Shown here: one piece after another, positions 8,362 through 17,273 of the stretch | How positions within the stretch are numbered: the stretch's first letter is position 1 | How the letters are laid out: each line of letters opens with the position of its first letter | Assembly (NCBI RefSeq): GCF_001969365.1 | Contig: NZ_CP019312.1 | Span: 3,797,637-3,861,636 of the forward strand | From: Tateyamaria omphalii | Lineage (GTDB): Bacteria > Pseudomonadota > Alphaproteobacteria > Rhodobacterales > Rhodobacteraceae | DNA length: 64,000 bases | Reading direction: 5' to 3' | Position numbers and translations under genes: made by a program | Notes under the pieces: generated by a model | The model's database searches: none | Told to the model about the DNA's origin: nothing | Seen by the model: the letters and a program-made list of their open reading frames with translations, nothing else

Positions 8362-10218
8362 ATGAACGACGTCTTCGTTTCCTACAAACGGGAAGACAAG
8401 GAGGTCGCCCGCGCCTTGGCCGAGGCGCTGACCAGCCGTGGTCTGCACGTATGGTGGGACGTTGATCTGTTGCCCGGCGACCGCTTCGCCGATGAAATCC
8501 AGAGCGTCATTGCGCAATCAAAGCTGACCGTTGTTCTGTGGTCTGAGCGGTCGGTTCTGTCGACCTGGGTGCGGGCCGAGGCGCGCGTGGCGCTTGAGAC
8601 ATCGCAGCTGTTGCCGGTGCGCCTGGATCGTGCCGCGATCCCGCTGCCGTTCAATGATCTGCATACGCTGGATTTGACCGGGTGGGACGGGTCGGCGGGG
8701 GCGGCTGATCTTGCGCCGTTTGTCGCCGCTGTGGCCAAACGGTTGGGCGTGCCCGAGGCAGTACCGGCACACGCGCCCGAGGCGCAGCGCCGTTTGCACG
8801 ACCACGATGACGAGGCCGCGATCTGGCGCAGCATCAACAGCCACAAGGATTTGTCTGCGGATGAGTTGAACATTTATCTGCGGCGCTACCCGAACGGGCT
8901 GTTTGCAGAATTGGCGCGCATCCGGCTGGCGCAGCTGCGCCGGTCGCGGTGGTGGCGTCGCCCCATCGCCTGGGCCAGCGGGATCGCGGCGGTTCTGGCC
9001 CCGGTCACGATTGTGGTGGCGTTGGTGTTGGACCTGCCCGCGTTGAACGCAGTGTTGGGCGGGTCGGATACGGCGACCGAGGCGGACGCCGCTCTGAGCG
9101 TGTCGGCGGCTGCACCGGCTGCCTTGCCGCGTGCGTTGTCCCCGTCCGAACGGGCGGCGTTGCGCGTGGCGGATGATGGGGTTTTGAACATCGCGCGCGC
9201 GCCTTCGCTCGTTCCCATTTTCATTGAGCCGTTTTTTAGTGAGGAACCAAGGCTGGTCTACGAGGAAGACCAGCCTGTGCGCCGCGCGGCGATCCTGTCT
9301 GCGCTTGGTCTGGACCAGAGTGAGAGTGACGCGGTGCGGGGTGCCGTTCTGGACGCAGCCGTGGACAAGGTGGTCACCGCGTATCGCATGCGGTTGCCGG
9401 GCACCATGTTGCGCGGTCTGCCCCTGGTTGCGCCGCCGCTGCGGTCAGTGGCCGCGGGGCGTTCGCAACCGCCTGACGCGCTGACCTGTGACCGGCCGGA
9501 AGACTTTTTGCACTTTCACCGGACCTATGCGGAAGCGATCACGATCTTTCGCGCCGTTTACCTGGGCGCATTTGGGGTGAACGACATCTTTAGTGAGCAG
9601 GTGGCCTATACCAATGCGCCGTCCTGGGCCGATGGCAAAAGGGTTTCTTTGCCGCTGCCGCAGCCGTCCTATGCGCAGGAGATGGGCCTTGATCTGTTCT
9701 TGAAAAGCGGAACGGTTGCAGATGTGACCCCGCGTCTGCTGGCGGAGATCGAGGAGATGGACCCGGCATGGCGCGAGCGGATCGCGCGATTTGCCCGTGA
9801 CATGCTGGCCTATCGGACCGCGTATACCGAGCTGATCGTGTCCTCTGGTCGCGCGTTCTATAACCGTGTTTACCGGACGGAGGCGGTGGATCGGGTGCCC
9901 AACCCGTTTGGCTGTACGCAGACCGCACAGCACATGATGTCCGTTGAGTTTGAGTTTCGGTGCGATGGGACGGGCATGTCCTGCTTCCCGCACACATGGT
10001 TTTACCTGAGGGATCCCGAAACGGATGGGGTGCCGCGCCCGGCGGCCTATCCGGGGCTGCATCAGGCCATCGTGATGTTCTGGCATCGGCGGGCGGATGC
10101 GGGGACCGATGCGCAGATGAAAGCCCTTTTGGAGCAGGTGGCAGATCTGGGAACGGGCGCACCGCTCGATTTTCGGGAGATTGATCGCGCCATTCGCGCC
10201 GGAAAAGTGGCGGAGTAA
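8362..10218 (+). CDS. TIR-domain protein with one membrane segment and a large unknown C-terminal domain
   Basis: A 618-residue protein. An N-terminal TIR domain (about residues 1-125, opening NDVFVSYKREDKEVA) retains the WxxxE signature (W69-E73) associated with NAD-cleaving TIRs. Residues 152-192 form the W-x-x-I...YLRRYPNGLFAELARIRLAQL segment often found after TIR or caspase-like domains. One membrane helix spans about 203-226, leaving about 390 residues probably outside the inner membrane with no family I recognise; this part has several Cys and Trp. Function is unknown, with NADase signalling or protein scaffolding both possible. No defence partner genes are adjacent. Confidence 0.75.
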   Translation: MNDVFVSYKREDKEVARALAEALTSRGLHVWWDVDLLPGDRFADEIQSVIAQSKLTVVLWSERSVLSTWVRAEARVALETSQLLPVRLDRAAIPLPFNDLHTLDLTGWDGSAGAADLAPFVAAVAKRLGVPEAVPAHAPEAQRRLHDHDDEAAIWRSINSHKDLSADELNIYLRRYPNGLFAELARIRLAQLRRSRWWRRPIAWASGIAAVLAPVTIVVALVLDLPALNAVLGGSDTATEADAALSVSAAAPAALPRALSPSERAALRVADDGVLNIARAPSLVPIFIEPFFSEEPRLVYEEDQPVRRAAILSALGLDQSESDAVRGAVLDAAVDKVVTAYRMRLPGTMLRGLPLVAPPLRSVAAGRSQPPDALTCDRPEDFLHFHRTYAEAITIFRAVYLGAFGVNDIFSEQVAYTNAPSWADGKRVSLPLPQPSYAQEMGLDLFLKSGTVADVTPRLLAEIEEMDPAWRERIARFARDMLAYRTAYTELIVSSGRAFYNRVYRTEAVDRVPNPFGCTQTAQHMMSVEFEFRCDGTGMSCFPHTWFYLRDPETDGVPRPAAYPGLHQAIVMFWHRRADAGTDAQMKALLEQVADLGTGAPLDFREIDRAIRAGKVAE

Positions 10219-10220
10219 GG

Positions 10221-10913
10221 CTAGTCCGCCACGCAGGCGTCGAAGCTGTCGATGTCGCGGTCTGTGCTGATCTTGTCAGAGCAGGCGGTGACCTTTTGCA
10301 CGCAGGTCACGTCGAGTTTGGGGAATTGGCAGGTGGTCATCGCCGCAAGGAGGGCTTGCGCGGCGGCGTCCTCCCATTCCTGTCCGGCGGCCGCCCCTTC
10401 GATGGTGATGCCAAGCGCGTGGGCGATGGGGGTGCCTGCGCCGTCCATGGACCATGTCGCACTGTGGGTGGAGCCGTCGGCGAGGGTGAAGGTCGCGGTG
10501 AGTGCGGGCGCTTCGATCAGGTCGTGCAGGGTGCCGAAGGCGGGGGCGGTGCCCTCGCCATGCCAGAGCCGGTCGCGCAGGGTGCGCCCCTGGGTTGCGC
10601 CGTATTCGACGATGCGGCCCGGTTCGGACCGTGCCTCGATGGATTTGGCGTTGAAGCCTTCGGGGGTGAGGGTGGCCACCGGGCCTTCGGTTGCGAAGTC
10701 GGGGCCGTCCTCGGGCAATGTGAAGAGGGCGTAGACCCGGCCCACGGGGTTTCGGTAGAGGTGCAGTTGCGTGCCATCCTCGGCCTCTGTCACCGCGGCG
10801 CGGGTGTCAAAGCCGTTGAACGGGTCGGAGAAGCCGTCGACCGTGCGCCATTCGGCCTGGGCCGCGCTGCCCATCAGGCAGAGTGCTGCCCCGACAGCCT
10901 TAGCTGTCTTCAT
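10221..10913 (-). CDS. Exported protein of unknown function
   Basis: A 230-residue protein with a Sec signal peptide (residues 1-20, MKTAKAVGAALCLMGSAAQA). The mature part has no family I recognise. It contains a segment rich in T, D and G, a central invasion-associated-protein-like run (VYALFTLPEDGPDF), and a Cys-containing tail with four cysteines in the last 40 residues that could form disulfides. Its start overlaps the 3' end of the MORN gene upstream by 14 bases, so the two probably form an operon. Confidence 0.6.
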   Translation of the reverse strand: MKTAKAVGAALCLMGSAAQAEWRTVDGFSDPFNGFDTRAAVTEAEDGTQLHLYRNPVGRVYALFTLPEDGPDFATEGPVATLTPEGFNAKSIEARSEPGRIVEYGATQGRTLRDRLWHGEGTAPAFGTLHDLIEAPALTATFTLADGSTHSATWSMDGAGTPIAHALGITIEGAAAGQEWEDAAAQALLAAMTTCQFPKLDVTCVQKVTACSDKISTDRDIDSFDACVAD

Positions 10914-12288
10914 TCAGTGTCCCGCCGTCCCATTCGCCCGTCGCTTCCTCGCCCGTGGCGTAGCGCATGGTGCCGGTGCCCTGGCGTTTGCCGTTCTGGA
11001 AGGTCCCTTCGTAGACGTCGCCGCTGGCATAGGTGGCGATGCCCTGGCCGTTGATCTCGCCGTCCTGCCACTCGCCTTCATAGGTGAAGCCGGAGGTCAT
11101 CACGATCTTGCCCGTGCCGTGGCGCTGGCCGTCGTTGAATTCGCCCGTATAGACGGTGCCATCGGGGTAGGTGGCGACACCCATGCCCTGCCGCTTGCCG
11201 TCGACCCAGGCGCCTTCGTAGCGGTAGCCGTCGGCATAGGTCATGATGCCCTGCCCGTGGTTGCGGGCGTTCTTGAAACTGCCCTCGTAGGTGATGCCGT
11301 TCGGGTAGGTGATCTTGCCTGCCCCCTCGATCACGCCGGCGATCCACTCGCCTTCGTAGACCGAGCCGTCGGTATAGGTGATCTTGCCCGTGCCCTGGGG
11401 CAGGTCGTCGACGAAAGCGCCCTCGTAGACAGAGCCGTCGGGGTAGGTGACGCGGCCCGTGCCCTCGATCTGGCCCTCGGCCCATTGGCCGATATAGCGG
11501 TAGCCGTCATTGCCGATGAACGTGCCCTGGCCGTGGCGGCGGTCGTCGGTGAACTGGCCGTCATAAACGTCGCCGTTGGCGTAGGTCACACGGCCCTTGC
11601 CCTCGCGCTTGCCCGAAACCAGATCGCCCTCGTAGACGTCGCCATTGGGCTGGGTGAGCGTGCCGGTGCCGTCGATCTGGCCCCCGGCCCAGAGCCCGAC
11701 ATAGACCAGCCCGTCGGGCGTGGTCAGTTTGCCCTCGCCCTGGCGCTTGCCCGCGTCGATCTGGCCGTCATAGACCGAGCCGTCGGGATAGGTGATCACG
11801 CCCATCCCCTGTTTGATGCCGTCGATCCAGTCGCCGCGGTATTCGTAGCCGCCGGGCGACTGCATGGTCCCCTTGCCGTGGTGCTTGGCGTTGCGGAACT
11901 GGCCCTCGTAGCGGACACCGTTGGCGTAGATCGCCACGCCCTCGCCCACGATGGCGCCGGACTGCCATTCGCCCTCATAGGTGCCGCCATCGGCGAAGGT
12001 GATCTTGCCAAATCCTTCGGGTTTGCCCTTGGAAAAGGTGCCTTCGTAGATGGAGCCGTTGGGGAAGCGCGCGGTGCCTTCGCCCTTGATCTCTCCGTCC
12101 ACCCATTCGCCGGAATATTCGTAGCCATTGGGCAGCCGGTAGGTGCCCTGCCCGTGCTGGAGGCCGCCGCGAAAGGTCCCCTCGTAGACGCCGCCATCAT
12201 CGTATTGCTTGGTCAGTACGGCGCCCGATTGGGCCAGTGCGATACCCGGCAACAGGCATAGGCAGAAGATCAGACCGCGGACGGACAT
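10900..12288 (-). CDS. Exported MORN-repeat protein, 18 full repeats
   Basis: A 462-residue protein with a signal peptide (MSVRGLIFCLCLLPGIALA) followed almost entirely by 23-residue MORN repeats of the form YEGxWxxGxxxGxGxxxYPDG. I count 18 full repeats plus a partial one (EATGEWDGG). Repeats 1-9 align in order with repeats 10-18, indicating duplication of a nine-repeat block. MORN arrays form extended beta hairpin rods used in protein or lipid contacts; the role here is unknown. It is followed by an overlapping exported protein gene. Confidence 0.85.
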   Translation of the reverse strand: MSVRGLIFCLCLLPGIALAQSGAVLTKQYDDGGVYEGTFRGGLQHGQGTYRLPNGYEYSGEWVDGEIKGEGTARFPNGSIYEGTFSKGKPEGFGKITFADGGTYEGEWQSGAIVGEGVAIYANGVRYEGQFRNAKHHGKGTMQSPGGYEYRGDWIDGIKQGMGVITYPDGSVYDGQIDAGKRQGEGKLTTPDGLVYVGLWAGGQIDGTGTLTQPNGDVYEGDLVSGKREGKGRVTYANGDVYDGQFTDDRRHGQGTFIGNDGYRYIGQWAEGQIEGTGRVTYPDGSVYEGAFVDDLPQGTGKITYTDGSVYEGEWIAGVIEGAGKITYPNGITYEGSFKNARNHGQGIMTYADGYRYEGAWVDGKRQGMGVATYPDGTVYTGEFNDGQRHGTGKIVMTSGFTYEGEWQDGEINGQGIATYASGDVYEGTFQNGKRQGTGTMRYATGEEATGEWDGGTLNEDS

Positions 12289-12386
12289 GGCTCACCTCTC
12301 AGATTCGTTGGCCTGCCCTTGTCCCTGGCAGGCGCCGAAAGGTTAAGGCAGGGGGCGGCGGGGGGCAATGGGGTTGGCGCGGACGT

Positions 12387-12519
12387 GATCCAAAGGGCGC
12401 TTGCGGCGGTTGATCTGGTTGATGCGCCTGCGGCGGGCGATCTGGTTGACGCGCCTGCGGCGGGCGATCTGGTTGGCGCGCCTGCGGCGGTTGATCTGGT
12501 TGGCGCGCCTGCGGCGCGA
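12387..12519. repeat. 27-bp tandem minisatellite (four units plus a degenerate fifth)
   Basis: Units begin GATCTGGTTG at 12412, 12439, 12466 and 12493, each exactly 27 bases, differing at only a few positions and each containing GCGCCTGCGGCG. A degenerate copy precedes them at 12387. The unit length is a multiple of three, so several frames stay open and give 9-residue repeats, but no start, ribosome site or family supports translation. It occupies the gap between the MORN gene promoter and nadE. Confidence 0.85.
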
Positions 12520-12540
12520 CGCCATCTATTTTTTTCTGAC

Positions 12541-12596
12541 GAGGGGGCTGTCTGCCCCCTCGAGCTCCCCCGACCGTATTTGCAAAGAGAAGAAGG
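12541..12596 (+). repeat. Dispersed intergenic repeat, copy 1 (stem + GTATTT + AGAGAAGAAG)
   Basis: A perfect stem GAGGGGGC/GCCCCCTC (12541-12548 and 12554-12561) is followed by a C-rich spacer, GTATTTG and AAGAGAAGAAG. Similar elements in the same orientation are at 24675, 31072 and 44357. Here it sits 80 bases before the nadE start. Confidence 0.7.
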
Positions 12597-12676
12597 GGCA
12601 GGGCGGCTTTGTCGCGGGTGGGTTTTCACTGGCGTGCTTTCTGCTACATCACGCGGGACGTTGAAGGAGCCACCTC

Positions 12677-14335
12677 ATGGCCGATAGATTTCGCATTACC
12701 CTTGGCCAGTTGAACCCGATCGTGGGCGATATTCCAGGCAATGCCGCCAAGGCGAAGGCCGCCTGGGAGGCGGGGCGCGCGGCGGGTGCCGATCTGGTGG
12801 CGCTGCCCGAGATGTTCATCACCGGCTACAATGCGCAGGACCTTGTGATGAAGCCCGCCTTTCACACCGCCGCCATGCGCGCGGTCGAGGCGTTGGCGGA
12901 GGAGTGCGCAGATGGGCCGACCCTGGCCATCGGCTGTCCGTGGACCGAAGGGGCGGAGCTGTTCAACGCCTATCTGATCTGTCGCGGTGGCAAGATCGTC
13001 AGCCGGTTGCTCAAGCACAATCTGCCCAACGAGACCGTTTTTGACGAGGTGCGCATCTTTGATGCCGGTCCCTTGGGCGGCCCCTATTCCGTGGGCAACA
13101 CCCGCGTCGGCAGCCCGATTTGCGAGGATGCGTGGCACCCGGAGGTGTCCGAGACCTTGCAGGAGACCGGGGCCGAGTTCCTGTTGGTGCCCAACGGCTC
13201 GCCCTATTATCGCGGCAAGTACGAGACGCGGCTGAACCACATGGTCGCCCGTGTGGTCGAGACTGGCTTGCCGCTGATTTACCTGAACATGGTGGGCGGT
13301 CAGGATGACCAGGTGTTCGATGGTGGCAGTTTCGCGTTGAACCCCGGTGGGGCGCTGGCCGTGCAGCTGCCCGTTTTTGACGAGATTGTGGCCCATGTCG
13401 ATCTGGAGCGTGGGGCGGATGGTTGGCGCGTGGTTGAAGGGGAGAAGGTACACCACCCGGATGAATGGGCGCAGGATTACCGCGTGATGGTCACTGCCCT
13501 GCGCGACTATTGTGGTAAGGCCGGGTTCAAGAAGGTGCTCTTGGGGATGTCGGGCGGTGTGGATTCCGCGCTGGTGGCGACCATTGCCGCGGATGCGCTG
13601 GGCCCGCAGAACGTGCGTTGCGTGATGCTGCCGTCGGAATACACCTCGCCCCATTCGCTGGAAGATGCGGAAGCCTGTGCCACCGCCCTTGGCTGTCACT
13701 ATGATTACGTGCCGATTGCCGAGACGCGGGCGGCGGTGGCATCGACCCTTGCGCCCCTGTTCGAGGGGCTGGAGGAGGGTTTGACCGAGGAGAACATCCA
13801 GAGCCGCATTCGCGGCCTCTTGCTTATGGCGCTGTCCAACAAGTTCGGCGAGATGCTCTTGACCACCGGCAACAAGTCCGAGGTCGCCGTCGGCTATGCC
13901 ACGATCTATGGCGACATGGCAGGCGGCTACAATCCGATCAAGGATCTGTACAAGACCCGCGTGTTCGAGACCTGCCGCTGGCGCAATGCCAATCACCGCG
14001 ATTGGATGATGGGTCAGCCGGGCGAGGTGATCCCGGAGCGGATCATCACCAAGCCGCCGAGTGCGGAGTTGCGGGAGGATCAGAAGGACAGCGACAGCCT
14101 GCCCGATTATCCCGATCTGGATGCGCTTTTGGACATTCTGGTGGATCAGGACGGGTCGATTGCAGACTGCGTTGCAGCCGGGTTCGATGCGGATGTGGCG
14201 CGCAAGGTGGAGCGGTTGATTTACCTGAGCGAGTACAAGCGCTTTCAATCAGCGCCCGGTGCGCGACTGTCCCGGCGTGCGTTTTGGCTGGACCGCCGTT
14301 ATCCGATTGTGAACCGCTGGCGCGATCCAAGCTGA
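12677..14335 (+). CDS. nadE: Glutamine-dependent NAD+ synthetase
   Basis: A 552-residue two-domain enzyme converting deamido-NAD to NAD with glutamine as nitrogen donor. The N-terminal nitrilase-type glutaminase has the Glu in LPEMFITGYN, the Lys in LLKHNLPN and the Cys in PICEDAWHPE. The C-terminal synthetase has the ATP-binding SGGVDSALVA at about residue 291 and GNKSEVAVGYAT further on. The start at 12677 has GAAGGAG a few bases upstream. A GC-rich stem followed by TCTTTTT directly after the stop probably terminates it. Confidence 0.96.
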   Translation: MADRFRITLGQLNPIVGDIPGNAAKAKAAWEAGRAAGADLVALPEMFITGYNAQDLVMKPAFHTAAMRAVEALAEECADGPTLAIGCPWTEGAELFNAYLICRGGKIVSRLLKHNLPNETVFDEVRIFDAGPLGGPYSVGNTRVGSPICEDAWHPEVSETLQETGAEFLLVPNGSPYYRGKYETRLNHMVARVVETGLPLIYLNMVGGQDDQVFDGGSFALNPGGALAVQLPVFDEIVAHVDLERGADGWRVVEGEKVHHPDEWAQDYRVMVTALRDYCGKAGFKKVLLGMSGGVDSALVATIAADALGPQNVRCVMLPSEYTSPHSLEDAEACATALGCHYDYVPIAETRAAVASTLAPLFEGLEEGLTEENIQSRIRGLLLMALSNKFGEMLLTTGNKSEVAVGYATIYGDMAGGYNPIKDLYKTRVFETCRWRNANHRDWMMGQPGEVIPERIITKPPSAELREDQKDSDSLPDYPDLDALLDILVDQDGSIADCVAAGFDADVARKVERLIYLSEYKRFQSAPGARLSRRAFWLDRRYPIVNRWRDPS

Positions 14336-14338
14336 GGG

Positions 14339-14366
14339 GGGCGGGGTGACCCCCGCCCGTCTTTTT
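14339..14366 (+). terminator. Rho-independent terminator after nadE
   Basis: Stem GGGCGGGG/CCCCGCCC (14339-14346 and 14351-14358) with a 4-base loop is followed by GTCTTTTT. It lies in the 29-base gap between the convergent nadE and metallo-hydrolase genes and overlaps the end of the latter. Confidence 0.8.
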
Positions 14367-15294
14367 ACAGCATCAGTTGGTAGCTGTGCGCCTCATAGCG
14401 GTAGCCGCCTTCGCCGTTCTGGACGACGTAGCCGATGCCAGGCCAGGGCATGTGGTAGCCGATGAAGGCCGTGCGGTCCGTCGCCATCATGTCGAGCAGT
14501 TGCTTGCGCGTTGCGGCGGCGGCTTCCTTGTCCATGTCGAAGCGGACCTCCCAATCGGGGTGGGCGAGGGACCAGACGTAGTGGTTGGCAAAGTCCGCGC
14601 CGATCACCAGTTGGGTGCCGCCATCTTCGACCATATAGACCATGTGCCCTGGTGTGTGCCCAAAGGCGGCCATGGCCGTGATGCCGGAGGCGGGTGAGCC
14701 GCCGTCGTCGAGCATGGTCATCTGTTCGGCGAGAGGCGCCACCTTGCCGTCGAAGTTCTCGTTGTCGGTGCCGGACCATGCGTCGAATTCGGCCGCACCG
14801 GTGACATAGGCGGCATTGGCGAACGTGGGTGTGCCGTCGGTGGAAAGGCCGCCGATGTGGTCGCCGTGCATGTGCGTGATCACCACCTTGTCCACCTGGT
14901 CCGCGGTATACCCCGCCGCTTCGATCGCGGCCACGGTGCCTGCGCCCGAAAGGCCGGTGTCGAAGAGCACCAGTTCGGAGCCGTTGTTCACTAGTGTGGG
15001 CGTGAAGAAGAATTGCGCCGCGTCCGTGGACAGGCCCGCGTCCGCCGAGACCGCGTTGAACGTATCGGCATCCACGTTCAGGCCGAAGATGCTGTGCGGC
15101 CCTTCGACCGAGCGGGTGCCGGCGAGCAGGGTCGTGACCTCGAAGCTGCCGACCTTGACCCGGCGGTAGGGCGCTTGGGCCACGCCGAGCATGGGGGCGG
15201 CGGCCCGGCTTTGCGTGGCTGTGGCGGCCGCCAGGGGCAGGGCGGCGGCGCTCATCAGGGCCGTACGGCGGTTGAATTTGGGGGGTGTGGACAT
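14365..15294 (-). CDS. Exported metallo-beta-lactamase-fold hydrolase (Tat-type signal)
   Basis: A 309-residue protein starting at 15294. The N-terminus has a twin-arginine motif (NRRTALMSAAALPLAAA) and an Ala-rich cleavage region, suggesting folded export. The mature part is an MBL-fold hydrolase with the Zn-binding THMHGDHIGG, a second His in GHTPGHMVY, and an Asp in IGADFANH. The family includes lactonases, glyoxalase II-like and organophosphate-degrading enzymes; the substrate is not predictable. A longer frame exists upstream of 15294 but would bury the signal peptide. Confidence 0.85.
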   Translation of the reverse strand: MSTPPKFNRRTALMSAAALPLAAATATQSRAAAPMLGVAQAPYRRVKVGSFEVTTLLAGTRSVEGPHSIFGLNVDADTFNAVSADAGLSTDAAQFFFTPTLVNNGSELVLFDTGLSGAGTVAAIEAAGYTADQVDKVVITHMHGDHIGGLSTDGTPTFANAAYVTGAAEFDAWSGTDNENFDGKVAPLAEQMTMLDDGGSPASGITAMAAFGHTPGHMVYMVEDGGTQLVIGADFANHYVWSLAHPDWEVRFDMDKEAAAATRKQLLDMMATDRTAFIGYHMPWPGIGYVVQNGEGGYRYEAHSYQLML

Positions 15295-15393
15295 GGGTGT
15301 TATCCTTCCTGTCAGACAGTTGATACATAGGGCGCCTGCGTCATAGTCACGTGACCAGGTGCGAAGGTGGGTGTTCATTTTTGCGAGAGGTCG

Positions 15394-15825
15394 ATGGCGG
15401 ATTTGAAAACCAAAGTGGTGGAGACGCCGTTTTCCGATTGGGTGAACGGGGTGGAGCCAAACGCGCGTCGGGATGAAGCCCGGGCGCTGGATGCGCTTTT
15501 TCGCGACGTGTCGGGGTTTGCTCCGCAGGTCTGGACCGGCGGCATCGTGGGCTATGGGGCCTATGATTACACCTATGCGTCTGGGCGGACGGGGACGTGG
15601 CTGGCCACCGGGTTTGCCCCGCGCAAGGCCAGGCTGAGCATCTACATCATGCCGGGTTATGCGGATTTCGGACCTCTTCTCGACCGGCTTGGGCCGCATG
15701 CGAAGGGCAAGTCCTGTCTGTACATCACGCGGCTTGCGCGGGTGGACCTGGCCGTTCTGGGTGAGGTTATCGCTGCCGGTCTGCGCGATCTGGCGACGCA
15801 CTGGCCCGTGCGGGACCGCGCATAA
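15394..15825 (+). CDS. DUF1801 (YdhG-like) domain protein
   Basis: A 143-residue soluble protein beginning MADLKTKVVE at 15394, chosen over an upstream ATG because GAGAGG sits just before it. Family hallmarks are the segment around FRDVSGFAPQVWTGGIVGYGAYDY, then ATGFAPRKARLSIYIMPGY and a late CLYITRL strand. DUF1801 proteins are small and widely distributed with no established biochemical role. It stands alone between the metallo-hydrolase and gltX. Confidence 0.75.
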   Translation: MADLKTKVVETPFSDWVNGVEPNARRDEARALDALFRDVSGFAPQVWTGGIVGYGAYDYTYASGRTGTWLATGFAPRKARLSIYIMPGYADFGPLLDRLGPHAKGKSCLYITRLARVDLAVLGEVIAAGLRDLATHWPVRDRA

Positions 15826-15878
15826 CTGGACAAGTTGCGGTCCCTGTGACAAGGCAGGCGCAACGTTCGGAGACACCC

Positions 15879-17204
15879 ATGACCACCACCCGTTTTGCCC
15901 CGTCGCCCACCGGATACCTGCATATCGGCAACCTGCGCACGGCCCTGATGAACTACCTGATCGCCCGCAAGGCGGGCGGGACGTTTATCCTGCGCATCGA
16001 CGACACCGACCCCGAGCGGTCGAAGGACGAATACGTTGATGCCATCAAGCAGGATTTGGACTGGCTGGGCCTGCATTGGGACCGGGTCGAACGGCAGTCG
16101 GAGCGGCTGGACCGGTATGTGGCGGCTGCGGATCACTTGCGCGGCATTGGCCGGTTTTACGAGGCGTTCGAGACACCGACCGAGCTGGACCTGAAGCGCA
16201 AGAAGCAGCTGAACATGGGCAAGCCGCCGGTTTACGACCGGGCGGCGCTGGATTTGAGTGATGAGGAGAAGGCCGCGCTGCGGGCCGAGCGCGGGCAGGG
16301 GGTATGGCGATTCAAGCTGGATCACGACCGCATCGAATGGGCCGATGGCATCATTGGCGATGTGAGCATTGATGCGGCGAGCGTCAGCGACCCGGTGCTG
16401 ATCCGGGGCGATGGGCAGTTTTTGTACACCCTGGCGTCTGTCGTCGATGACACCGAAATGGGCGTGACGGATGTGGTGCGCGGGTCCGATCACGTGACCA
16501 ACACGGCGACCCAGATCCAGATTATCGAGGCGCTGGGCGGGTCGGTGCCGCGCTTTGCCCACCATTCGCTGCTGACGGGGCCGCAGGGTGAGGCACTGTC
16601 GAAGCGGTTGGGCACACTGGCCTTGCGCGATCTGCGCGCAAATGGCGTTGAGCCGATGGCGGTTCTGAGCCTGCTTGCCCGGTTGGGCTCATCGGATCCT
16701 GTGGAATTGCGGATGGACATGGAGGGGCTGATCGACGGGTTTGAGGTTGGCCGGTTTGGCACCACGCCGACCAAGTTCGATGTGGCGGATATTGATCCGC
16801 TCACAGCGCGGTATCTGCAGGCACTGCCGGTCGAGGCGGTGGCGGATGAACTGGACGCGGCGGGTGTGCCTGCGGATCAGCGCGAGGCGTTCTGGTCGGT
16901 GATCCGCGAAAACATCGCGACGCGTGGGGATATCGCCACGTGGTGGGCGCTGTGCCGTGACGGTGCCGAGCCTGTGATCGAGGAGGACGACGCGGAGTTT
17001 GTCGCCGAGGCCATGGCGATGTTGCCCGAGGCGCCGTTCAGTGCGGAGACGTGGGGTGCCTGGACCGGCGCCGTGAAGGCCGCGACCGGCCGCAAGGGGC
17101 GTGGGTTGTTCATGCCCTTGCGCCTGGCCCTGACCGGGCAGCGGCACGGGCCGGACATGGCGTCGCTGATGCCGCTGTTGCAGGTTGTGAAGGCCCGCGC
17201 ATGA
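15879..17204 (+). CDS. gltX: Glutamate--tRNA ligase
   Basis: A 441-residue class I synthetase charging tRNA-Glu (and possibly tRNA-Gln). The start at 15879 (MTTTRFAPSPTGYLHIGNLR) places the HIGH-type motif HIGN at residues 15-18; the KMSKS-type motif reads EALSKRLG near residue 240. The total length is typical of the shorter GluRS found as one of two paralogs in many alphaproteobacteria, so a second gltX elsewhere in the genome is likely. The anticodon-binding part is divergent, as usual for this form. Confidence 0.93.
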   Translation: MTTTRFAPSPTGYLHIGNLRTALMNYLIARKAGGTFILRIDDTDPERSKDEYVDAIKQDLDWLGLHWDRVERQSERLDRYVAAADHLRGIGRFYEAFETPTELDLKRKKQLNMGKPPVYDRAALDLSDEEKAALRAERGQGVWRFKLDHDRIEWADGIIGDVSIDAASVSDPVLIRGDGQFLYTLASVVDDTEMGVTDVVRGSDHVTNTATQIQIIEALGGSVPRFAHHSLLTGPQGEALSKRLGTLALRDLRANGVEPMAVLSLLARLGSSDPVELRMDMEGLIDGFEVGRFGTTPTKFDVADIDPLTARYLQALPVEAVADELDAAGVPADQREAFWSVIRENIATRGDIATWWALCRDGAEPVIEEDDAEFVAEAMAMLPEAPFSAETWGAWTGAVKAATGRKGRGLFMPLRLALTGQRHGPDMASLMPLLQVVKARA

Positions 17205-17273
17205 TCCTGGCGGGGGGCGCTTTTGGACAGCGGCCCTCCGGGGGGAGTTTTACGGGCCAAGTGAAATGGGCAC

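Noticed and set aside
8362..12288. Thoeris/CBASS-like defence island around the TIR protein
   Set aside because: Neighbours are an exported protein and a MORN protein with no effector, SLOG/SMODS or helicase domain; no known defence layout.
12387..12519. CRISPR-like array
   Set aside because: The 27-bp units are directly adjacent with no unique spacers, and no cas genes are present.
12319..12687. Plus-strand frame through the 27-bp minisatellite giving DLVDAPAAG repeats
   Set aside because: All repeats are multiples of three so several frames remain open; no ribosome site or homology, and it runs into the nadE start.
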